Shown: piece after piece, positions 44,739 to 52,056 of the stretch | Layout: every line of letters begins with the position of its first letter | Numbering within the stretch: position 1 is the first letter of the stretch | Source of the DNA: Gammaproteobacteria bacterium | GTDB taxonomy: Bacteria > Pseudomonadota > Gammaproteobacteria > Thiohalomonadales > Thiohalomonadaceae | Direction: 5' to 3' | NCBI GenBank assembly: GCA_015231435.1 | Contig: JADGBN010000007.1 | Coordinates: 1-52,056 of the forward strand | Length of the DNA: 52,056 nt | Program-made: the position numbers and the translations under genes | Notes under the pieces: generated by a model | Told to the model about the DNA's origin: nothing | The model's database searches: none | The model's input: the letters and a program-made list of their open reading frames with translations, nothing else

Positions 44739-45698
44739 CTATTGCAACAACTCCACAACCTTCAGTTTGTTAGCGGCTTGGGCAACCTCAGCAGCGCGTT
44801 TACCGTTACGATTGGTAATACCCTTGTCTGCACCCTTGCTTAACAGATAGGTGATCACCTCACTATGGCCTTCACGAGCCGCATAAAAGAGCGGTGTGGC
44901 ATTATCTGCATCCTGAATATCTAGCTTTGCGCCAAGTTTTTCCACCAGATAGACCGCCGCACGCGCATTGTTATATTGCGCGGCATAGTGCAGTGCTGCT
45001 GCCCCGAAGTTATCCTGAAAATCTACGTTTTTAGAACGCTTAAGCAGCATCTCAATAATCACCTGATTACCCTTGGTTAGGGCAACCATTAGCGAGGTCA
45101 TACCAATATTATTGGGAACACAGGGTGCCACCTGATTGCTATATCTGAACAGCGCATCAACCACGTCAACATGTTCACCTAACACCGCATACATTAGGGC
45201 TGAGTTCCCCTTCTGATCGGAAGATCGCACATCCGCACCGAACTGCAGTAACTGGGCGACAATGTTGGCATTACCGTCACGCGCTGCAATCATCAGGGAG
45301 TCTAAGCCTGTCCGGGTACGATCATGCACGTTAGCCCCCATCTCAATTAGTAGCGCCGTCACCTCAGAGTGCCCTGCCTCAACCGCCATCGTTAAGGCAG
45401 TCTCACCGGTGCGCATACGGGCGTTCACCTCAGCACCATAGGAGAGCAGCACCGCAACCATATCGACATGCCCAGCTTCGGCAGCAAACATTAAAGAACG
45501 TTTACCAAACTTACCCGGGGCATCAATATTGGCCCCCTTCTCAATTAACATCTGCAGCTGCGCCTGAGTTCCCGAGGCGGCGACATCAAGCAACTGTTCA
45601 TCTAGCTGCGCATCAGCGTAAAGTGCCGGAGAGAGCGACAGCAAGAGCAGTAGCGGTGTTAATTGCGTCAGTTTTTTGCGTAAATTAATAATCATCAT
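44739..45698 (-). CDS. Secreted ankyrin-repeat protein
   Basis: signal peptide 'LTPLLLLLSLSPALYADA'; at least seven ANK repeats ('GKRSLMFAAEAGHVDMVAVLLSYGAEVNAR...'). Confidence 0.93.
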   Translation of the reverse strand: MMIINLRKKLTQLTPLLLLLSLSPALYADAQLDEQLLDVAASGTQAQLQMLIEKGANIDAPGKFGKRSLMFAAEAGHVDMVAVLLSYGAEVNARMRTGETALTMAVEAGHSEVTALLIEMGANVHDRTRTGLDSLMIAARDGNANIVAQLLQFGADVRSSDQKGNSALMYAVLGEHVDVVDALFRYSNQVAPCVPNNIGMTSLMVALTKGNQVIIEMLLKRSKNVDFQDNFGAAALHYAAQYNNARAAVYLVEKLGAKLDIQDADNATPLFYAAREGHSEVITYLLSKGADKGITNRNGKRAAEVAQAANKLKVVELLQ

Positions 45699-45751
45699 CT
45701 GTTCCTGTGGTTAAATTAGAAAGCAAGGCGTTGCCATTAACTCGGCCAGCC

Positions 45752-46489
45752 CTACTCACGCGGCACGGTTTTAAAACCGGCACGAAAATCGGGATTACGC
45801 CAATCAAGGTGATCCGCAAGACGAGACTGCTCAGGCTTCATGCGCGAGACATAATCAGAGACGGCATCAATATCGGCATAACTGAAATTGTGTACCTGCT
45901 CTACCATCTCCTTATCAGAGTTACGGCGTTTGCCATTTTTTATCCACACCATCTGGCGCTGCAAATAGCGAAAGTGCTGCCCATGAATGCGCGGATAAAA
46001 CTCCGCAGCTTTCCCTTCACCATTGGCTTCATGGCAATTTTGGCAGTTATCCTCATAGAGCTTTTTACCGCTAACTAAACCATCGCCACCCATACCAAGG
46101 CTGTTATTAGGAACCATCGGCAACGCTTCAATATAAGCGGCAAGATCGGCAAGGGCCTGACTCCCAAGCTTAAAAAGCGATGTGGTAAAGGGGGACATCG
46201 TCGGATTATCACGATTGCCTTTATAGATATCGGCTAACTGCTTTAACAACACACTGCGATGCTGTCCGGCAATTTGCGGGTAGTAACCTGACGGTGACCC
46301 CCACCCCTCGGGGGTATGGCAAACGGCGCAGGCGTAATAGAGCCTTTTACCGTTATCACGATCAGGGGTTTTTTGTAGCGCTTCAATAACAACCGCATCG
46401 ACCGCAGTGATCTCTGCCTGGGCAACTGAACCCAGCAGCATCGAGAGCGCTAAAAGGCTCAAAGAGAGCGTGCTAAAACCTCGGTTCAT
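45752..46489 (-). CDS. Dihaem cytochrome c (c4/c553-like); ORF track start 46585, Met-signal peptide start at 46489
   Basis: CAVCH and CQNCH motifs; signal peptide 'MNRGFSTLSLSLLALSMLLGSVAQA'. Confidence 0.9.
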   Translation of the reverse strand: MNRGFSTLSLSLLALSMLLGSVAQAEITAVDAVVIEALQKTPDRDNGKRLYYACAVCHTPEGWGSPSGYYPQIAGQHRSVLLKQLADIYKGNRDNPTMSPFTTSLFKLGSQALADLAAYIEALPMVPNNSLGMGGDGLVSGKKLYEDNCQNCHEANGEGKAAEFYPRIHGQHFRYLQRQMVWIKNGKRRNSDKEMVEQVHNFSYADIDAVSDYVSRMKPEQSRLADHLDWRNPDFRAGFKTVPRE

Positions 46490-46526
46490 CAATTTTATCC
46501 TTAAATTAAAGAGCAAACAGAAGAGC

Positions 46527-46554
46527 GCCCACAGCCGAATGAACAGCTGTGGGC
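46527..46554 (-). terminator. Intercistronic hairpin between multihaem gene and dihaem cytochrome gene
   Basis: perfect 9-bp stem gcccacagc...gctgtgggc, minus-strand tail gctcttctgtttgctcttt; begins a few nt after the stop codon. Confidence 0.6.
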
Positions 46555-46562
46555 GATCCGAC

Positions 46563-48536
46563 TCAATGCATGGAGAGATAACCAATCAACACCAGCGTCA
46601 ACAGTGACAAACCTACAAATATCAGGAAGATAGCCAATATATTTGCACCAGTTGTCAGCAGACGTGAAGGCTTGCTCACAAGATATTTATCAAGTTCGCC
46701 ATTCGCTACCAAACGCTCATACTCCAGCTTATGCTCATGCTTAAACTCATCCAGCGGAATTGAACCCGTGAAGATAGTCGTACTCATCGGGAATTTATCC
46801 GGACGGAAGTGCGCATTAAAGAAGTGCACCGTAAACAGGAAGATAGTTGCTAACAGTGCCTCTTCAGCATGGATAATCGTGGCAATATTAAACATCCATC
46901 CCGGCAAGATGGTGGCGGTTAAAGTGGGATAGAAAAGCATAATACCACTTAAACCAATGACCCCTGCACCCCAGAAGGGAGCCCAATAGTCAAACTTCTG
47001 CCAGTAGCTCCAACGGTCAAAGTGCGGACGCTCTGCCTTGCCGAAGAACCAACGGAACATCGCTATCACATCGCGCAGATCTTGCCAGTTGGGCACCATC
47101 GAGGTAGGACCAAACCAGCGGAACTTCTTGCCACTGCGAATGATATTAACAATGGCAACGGCGAAGTGGACAAAGAAGACCGTTAACCAGATGGTCGCTG
47201 CGGTACGATGGATAATTGCCTCAATCTGGGGTCCGCCAAGCATCGCCATAACAAACTTCGCCCATGCCGTATGGGAGAAGAGCAGTGTCGAACCGGTCAG
47301 CACTAGGGTCATCGTACTCATCGCAAAGAGCAGATGAATAATGCGCCAGCTGACGGTGAAGCGACGGAAATAGACCGTCTCCCCCTGGATCGGCGGAATA
47401 TACCCCTTACCCTGCTGACGATCACGAAACTCGCGGAAGAACCAGAGAACGACATGGGTCCAGAAGAAGATGAAGACGCCAATAATTAGGGCATTCATAA
47501 ACTTGGCTGTGATGTATATTCCAGGATAACGCTCAAAATCATCGGCATTGCCATGGGCATGAAAGCCAAGGAATCCCTCCGGTGCATCCTCATGACAGCT
47601 GCGACAGGTCTCCAGACGATTATCCTGATGCACCTTTGAGGTGGGATCATCAATCGCCTTCAACTCATGACTGCCATGACAATCATAACATTTGGCAGTA
47701 TGGGCATAACCCAGACGGTTGACCTGCCCGTGGTATGAGGAGAGATAGGTTTTTAATGAGTCCTCATGACAACTACCGCAGTTTTGGGTAATCGTCAGCT
47801 TCATCGTGTCATCATTCGGAGATTGAATGGAGTGGGTGGTATGACAGTCAGAGCAGACCGCAGCATCCGCATTCTGCTTTTCAATCACCGCCTTGCCATG
47901 AATCGACGTGAAATAGGCCTCCTTCTGCTTTTCATGACAGCGGCCGCACACTTCCGGGTTATTCAGGCGATGTTCAGCGCGCTGTTCACTCCCCAGGGTG
48001 CCGACATTATGGGGATCATGGCAGTCGTGACAGGTCGCATTGGTGCGCGACTGATCCGCTTTACTCGGACGGGCATGTACCGAGTGCATATAGCTGTCAA
48101 TCTGCTTCATCACCACGCCAAGGCGCTTATGTTGCGGATCAGCACTCCCCTTGTCGGCTTCGAAAAGTTCGGTATGACAAGAGACGCAGCCGACCTTTAT
48201 CGGCATCTTCTCCTCATGCTCCCCCTTCTCCAGCACCACATTTTCATGGCAGCCGTTACAGTTCTGCTCGCCATGAACGCTCGCCTCAAACTTCTCCGAC
48301 TTCACATAAATGTGGATCTCTGAACCATCATCATACTCCCAGGTGGGCTCATCCTCATCATCATGACACTTGTAACAGCGTTTGTTGGGGATCGGTTCCA
48401 CACCGGGCTTTGTTGCAGAGGCAACACTCTCTTGAGTAGCGCTCTTATTCTCAGCAACACTGGCCTGCGCCGAGAGGCTGAAAAGTGAAAGCGACAGCAG
48501 CCATAACATGGCAAGGGTTGGAAAAACAACTCTCAT
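46563..48536 (-). CDS. Nine-haem cytochrome c / membrane cytochrome b fusion (CbcL-like)
   Basis: signal peptide; nine CxxCH motifs (CYKCH, CNGCH, CVSCH, CHDCH, CGRCH, CSDCH, CGSCH, CYDCH, CRSCH) followed by TM cytochrome b domain with His-bearing helices ('WRIIHLLFAMSTMTLVLTG', 'IHRTAATIWLTVFFVHF', 'HAEEALLATIFLFTVHFFNAHF'). Confidence 0.92.
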   Translation of the reverse strand: MRVVFPTLAMLWLLSLSLFSLSAQASVAENKSATQESVASATKPGVEPIPNKRCYKCHDDEDEPTWEYDDGSEIHIYVKSEKFEASVHGEQNCNGCHENVVLEKGEHEEKMPIKVGCVSCHTELFEADKGSADPQHKRLGVVMKQIDSYMHSVHARPSKADQSRTNATCHDCHDPHNVGTLGSEQRAEHRLNNPEVCGRCHEKQKEAYFTSIHGKAVIEKQNADAAVCSDCHTTHSIQSPNDDTMKLTITQNCGSCHEDSLKTYLSSYHGQVNRLGYAHTAKCYDCHGSHELKAIDDPTSKVHQDNRLETCRSCHEDAPEGFLGFHAHGNADDFERYPGIYITAKFMNALIIGVFIFFWTHVVLWFFREFRDRQQGKGYIPPIQGETVYFRRFTVSWRIIHLLFAMSTMTLVLTGSTLLFSHTAWAKFVMAMLGGPQIEAIIHRTAATIWLTVFFVHFAVAIVNIIRSGKKFRWFGPTSMVPNWQDLRDVIAMFRWFFGKAERPHFDRWSYWQKFDYWAPFWGAGVIGLSGIMLFYPTLTATILPGWMFNIATIIHAEEALLATIFLFTVHFFNAHFRPDKFPMSTTIFTGSIPLDEFKHEHKLEYERLVANGELDKYLVSKPSRLLTTGANILAIFLIFVGLSLLTLVLIGYLSMH

Positions 48537-48697
48537 CCTTATACTCCAGTCGTTCTATTGTTATATTAGAATATTATTATATTTACTGAATATTAACTAA
48601 ACAGTAAACTGTCTGCTTAAGCAAAACAGCAGGGATAACGGTGACAAAACATCTCCCCTGCAACTTAACCTTTAGGAGTTTACTGCCGCAAAGAAGA

Positions 48698-48727
48698 GCG
48701 CGTCAATAAAATTGACGCGCCTCTTTC
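48698..48727 (-). terminator. Intrinsic terminator downstream of gatB
   Basis: perfect 9-bp stem gcgcgtcaa-taaaa-ttgacgcgc; minus-strand tail tcttcttt. Confidence 0.7.
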
Positions 48728-48737
48728 AATGGATATT

Positions 48738-48751
48738 TTGATACATATCAA
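48738..48751. promoter_or_regulatory. FNR/ANR-type binding site
   Basis: TTGATACATATCAA, exact match to the established TTGAT-N4-ATCAA consensus, upstream of the multihaem cytochrome operon. Confidence 0.65.
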
Positions 48752-48828
48752 ATTACTACTAACTTAACGCTTTTATGCCTTGCGATAAAACCGTAGGATT
48801 GCTCCTCAGATGCAGCGGCTTCGCAGCG

Positions 48829-50274
48829 CTAACCCTTTAATTTGATAGTTAGAATTTCATTCACCAAAGCAGGGTTAGCCTGACCTTTTGTCTGTTTCAT
48901 CACCTGTCCGACAAAGAAACCAAAGAGCTTCTCTTTCCCGGCGCGATACTCATCACGCTGTTGCGGATAAGCGTCAATGGTTGTTGCAATCATCGCCTCC
49001 AGCGCACTGTTATCGGTGATCTGCTGCAAACCCCGATCCGCAATAATCGCATCGGCACGCCCCTCTCCCTGCCACATTAGATCAAACACCTGTTTGGCGA
49101 TCTTTCCAGAAATGGTATGGTCAGCAATTCGCCGCAACAGCTCTGCCAAGGCCTCTGCAGAGACAGGAGATGACTCAACGCTTATCGCGTCACGGTTCAA
49201 CGCTGCACTCAACGTCCCCATCACCCAGTTGGCGCACAACTTGGCATCACACTTTGCCGCGGCACAGACCGCCTCAAAATAGTCTGCCAGTGGGCGTGAA
49301 GCGGTGAGTGTATTGGCGTCATACTCCAATAACCCCAACTCTTGAATAAAACGCTGACAACGCGCCTCGGGAAGTTCTGGAAGGGTAGCGCGTACTGCCT
49401 CGATAAAGTTTGCATCAATCGCCAAGGGCAGCAGATCAGGGTCAGGGAAATAACGGTAGTCATTCGCCTCCTCCTTACTACGCATTGAGCGCGTCTCACC
49501 CCGGTCAGGATCGTAAAGACGGGTCTCCTGCACCACCCGGCCACCGGACTCAAGCAGCGCGATCTGCCGCTCTACCTCATAATTAACCGCCTGCTCGACA
49601 AAGCGAAAGGAGTTAATATTTTTAATCTCGGCGCGGGTGCCAAGCTCAGCCTGCCCCAACGGACGTACCGAAACATTGGCATCACAGCGAAAAGAACCCT
49701 CCTGCATATTGCCGTCACTAATGCCTAAGTAGCGCACCAGTTGATGAATCTTGCGCATATAGGCTGCCGCCTCGGCGGCAGAACGCAAATCCGGCTCGGA
49801 GACTATCTCCAGCAGCGGCGTACCGGCACGGTTAAGATCAATCCCGGTCATGCCGTGAAAATCTTCGTGAAGTGATTTTCCGGCGTCCTCCTCAAGGTGC
49901 GCCCGGGTAATACCGATACGTTTACGAACACCCTCCTCAAGCAAAATATCGACATGTCCGGCACCGACAATCGGACGCTCAAGCTGGCTGATCTGATACC
50001 CCTTGGGCAGATCTGGATAGAAATAGTTTTTCCGCGCAAAGACGGCGTGGGGCTCAATGTGAGCGTCTATCGCCAAACCAAACTTAACCGCCAAACGCAC
50101 CGCTTCGCCATTGAGTACCGGCAGAACGCCCGGCAAACCCAAATCAACCGCGCACGCCTGGGTATTCGGTGCAGCGCCAAAAGCGGTTGCCGCACCAGAG
50201 AAAATTTTGCTCTGGGTAGCCAGCTGCACATGAATTTCGCAGCCAATCACCACCTCCCATGCCGTTACTGCCAT
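48829..50274 (-). CDS. gatB: Asp-tRNA(Asn)/Glu-tRNA(Gln) amidotransferase subunit B (ORF track start 50307; Met at 50274)
   Basis: '[23 protein letters not shown]', '[17 protein letters not shown]'. Confidence 0.97.
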   Translation of the reverse strand: MAVTAWEVVIGCEIHVQLATQSKIFSGAATAFGAAPNTQACAVDLGLPGVLPVLNGEAVRLAVKFGLAIDAHIEPHAVFARKNYFYPDLPKGYQISQLERPIVGAGHVDILLEEGVRKRIGITRAHLEEDAGKSLHEDFHGMTGIDLNRAGTPLLEIVSEPDLRSAAEAAAYMRKIHQLVRYLGISDGNMQEGSFRCDANVSVRPLGQAELGTRAEIKNINSFRFVEQAVNYEVERQIALLESGGRVVQETRLYDPDRGETRSMRSKEEANDYRYFPDPDLLPLAIDANFIEAVRATLPELPEARCQRFIQELGLLEYDANTLTASRPLADYFEAVCAAAKCDAKLCANWVMGTLSAALNRDAISVESSPVSAEALAELLRRIADHTISGKIAKQVFDLMWQGEGRADAIIADRGLQQITDNSALEAMIATTIDAYPQQRDEYRAGKEKLFGFFVGQVMKQTKGQANPALVNEILTIKLKG

Positions 50275-51737
50275 GCCAGATACTCCTCTGGTAACTGTAA
50301 ATGCCAATCGCTCTGTTGCTGTAACTGATGCCCCAGTTGCAGCAACTGCCCCTCGGAAAAGTAGTTGCCAACCAGTTGTAGCCCGACGGGCAAGCCGTCA
50401 CTGAAGCCTGCCGGTAGCGAGATTCCGGGCAGTCCGGCAAGATTGGCGGCAATGGTATAGATATCCGAAAGATACATCGTCACCGGATCATCCGCCTTGT
50501 CACCCAGCTTAAAGGCAGTGGTCGGCGAGGTCGGTCCGGCAATCACATCGACCATCGTAAAGGCGTGGCGAAAATCGTCACAAATGAGTTGTCGCACGCG
50601 CTGCGCTTTCAGATAGTAAGCATCATAATAGCCAGCGGAGAGGACATAGGTGCCAATCATAATGCGCCGTTTTACCTCGGCACCAAAACCCTCGCCCCGC
50701 GAGCGTTTGTAAAGGTCTTCCAGATCGACAGGGTTTTTGCAACGATGGCCAAAACGTACCCCATCCATGCGTGAGAGGTTTGATGAGCACTCGGCAGGCG
50801 CCACCACATAGTAGGCGGGAACCGCCAATGCGGTGTTGGGCAGCGAAATATCAACCAAGGTTGCACCCGCCGCAACCAGCAGTTTTAATGCCGCCTCCAC
50901 CTGCAGCGCCACGCCGCTCTCCAGCCCCTCACCAAAGTACTCCTTGGGCAGCCCAATGCGCACGCCGTTTAGGGGGGTGTGAAGGGTGGCGCTATAGTCT
51001 GGAACCTCACGTTGTAACGAAGTTGAGTCACGAGCATCAAAACCGGCCATCGCCTGTAACAGTTGCGCGCAATCCGCAGCGGCAGGCGCCATCGGACCGG
51101 CTTGATCCAGTGAAGAGGCAAAGGCGATCATGCCATAGCGCGACACGCTACCATAGGTCGGCTTTAATCCGGTGATCCCGCACAAAGCAGCAGGCTGGCG
51201 AATCGATCCCCCGGTATCGGTACCCGTCGCAGCGGGCACAAGACGTGCCGCCACAGCGGCAGCGGAACCCCCAGAGGAGCCCCCCGGCACCCGTTCGGTC
51301 TGCCACGGATTACGCACCGGGCCATAAAAACTCGTCTCGTTGGATGAGCCCATCGCAAACTCATCCATATTGGTCTTGCCAAGCATCACCATGCCCGCCT
51401 GCGCCAGTTTTTCAACAACCGTCGCATCATAGGGGGAGATAAATGTGTCGAGCATTTTTGAGCCGCTGGAGGTACGCAGCCCCTGGGTGCAGAAGAGATC
51501 TTTATGGGCAAAGGGGATGCCCAACAGAGGCATTGTCTGCGCCGCATCCGTCGCCAACAGAGTATCTGCGGCGGCGGCCTGTGCCAGCGCCTGATCCGCA
51601 CACAGCGTGATAAAACTGTTAAGCCGCCGATCATAGCGCGAAATACGCTCAAGGTAGTGTTGCGTCAGTTCGACACTGCTATACTCCCCTGCCCTTAAAG
51701 CAGCGGCATGTTCACCTAAATTGCGCTGAAAAATCAT
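50265..51737 (-). CDS. gatA: Amidotransferase subunit A
   Basis: amidase signature '[44 protein letters not shown]'. Confidence 0.98.
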   Translation of the reverse strand: MIFQRNLGEHAAALRAGEYSSVELTQHYLERISRYDRRLNSFITLCADQALAQAAAADTLLATDAAQTMPLLGIPFAHKDLFCTQGLRTSSGSKMLDTFISPYDATVVEKLAQAGMVMLGKTNMDEFAMGSSNETSFYGPVRNPWQTERVPGGSSGGSAAAVAARLVPAATGTDTGGSIRQPAALCGITGLKPTYGSVSRYGMIAFASSLDQAGPMAPAAADCAQLLQAMAGFDARDSTSLQREVPDYSATLHTPLNGVRIGLPKEYFGEGLESGVALQVEAALKLLVAAGATLVDISLPNTALAVPAYYVVAPAECSSNLSRMDGVRFGHRCKNPVDLEDLYKRSRGEGFGAEVKRRIMIGTYVLSAGYYDAYYLKAQRVRQLICDDFRHAFTMVDVIAGPTSPTTAFKLGDKADDPVTMYLSDIYTIAANLAGLPGISLPAGFSDGLPVGLQLVGNYFSEGQLLQLGHQLQQQSDWHLQLPEEYLAWQ

Positions 51738-52030
51738 TCCACGACCCTCGGCACCAGATAGAGTCCGTCACTCACCTGCGGTGCATGCGCCTGAAACTGG
51801 TCACGCCCCGTCTCCCCCGGATTCGCATCAACCAGATCTGGGCGCAGCCGTTGCGCCATCGCTAGGGGGTGCGACATCGGGGCAATTGTCTCGGTATTCA
51901 CCGAGTTCAAGCTATCGACCAGATCAAGAATACTGGAAAGGCTCTGGGCATATTGTGGCACTTCACTCGCATCAATTGCGAGACGAGCCAAGTGGGCGAT
52001 GTATTCAACATCACGCGACTGCAGGGACAT
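51734..52030 (-). CDS. gatC: Amidotransferase subunit C
   Basis: 98 aa; '[48 protein letters not shown]'; stop overlaps gatA start. Confidence 0.96.
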   Translation of the reverse strand: MSLQSRDVEYIAHLARLAIDASEVPQYAQSLSSILDLVDSLNSVNTETIAPMSHPLAMAQRLRPDLVDANPGETGRDQFQAHAPQVSDGLYLVPRVVE

Positions 52031-52056
52031 GAGGTGAACTCCTGATGGCTATCGGT

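Noticed and set aside
44739-45698. Repeats in the ankyrin gene considered as DNA repeat array or CRISPR
   Set aside because: Periodicity is that of ~33-aa ANK repeats at protein level; no conserved DNA repeat-spacer structure

Overview
Gammaproteobacterial chromosomal window, gene-dense, about 40 confident CDS and mostly housekeeping. No rRNA, tRNA, CRISPR array, prophage or transposase was recognised. Recognisable blocks: prfC, metG; dsbB; lnt-corC-ybeY-phoH-miaB; ilvA, rpiA; a PomAB stator; an operon HD-GYP / 36-residue-repeat coiled-coil protein / GAF-GAF-PAS-class III cyclase / thioredoxin; sucCD; ispD-ftsB-eno-kdsA-pyrG; tsaB; LysR regulator; radA, psd; the EF-P module epmA-efp-epmB; a tandem pair of large PilZ-like paralogues; a redox operon (nine-haem cytochrome c/b fusion resembling CbcL, dihaem cytochrome c, secreted ankyrin protein); and gatCAB. 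The most notable observations are: (1) a coiled-coil ORF with four repeats at exactly 36 aa / 108 bp spacing, placed between a c-di-GMP phosphodiesterase and a CyaB1-like cyclase; (2) a CbcL-like nine-haem/cyt b fusion with a perfect FNR-type palindrome upstream and hairpins on both sides; (3) two inverted copies of a ~125 bp MITE/REP-like intergenic element whose central hairpin shows a compensatory base-pair change; (4) tandem ~570-600 aa paralogues with a degenerate PilZ-like C-terminus. All calls come from reading the sequence and ORF translations; no database search was run.
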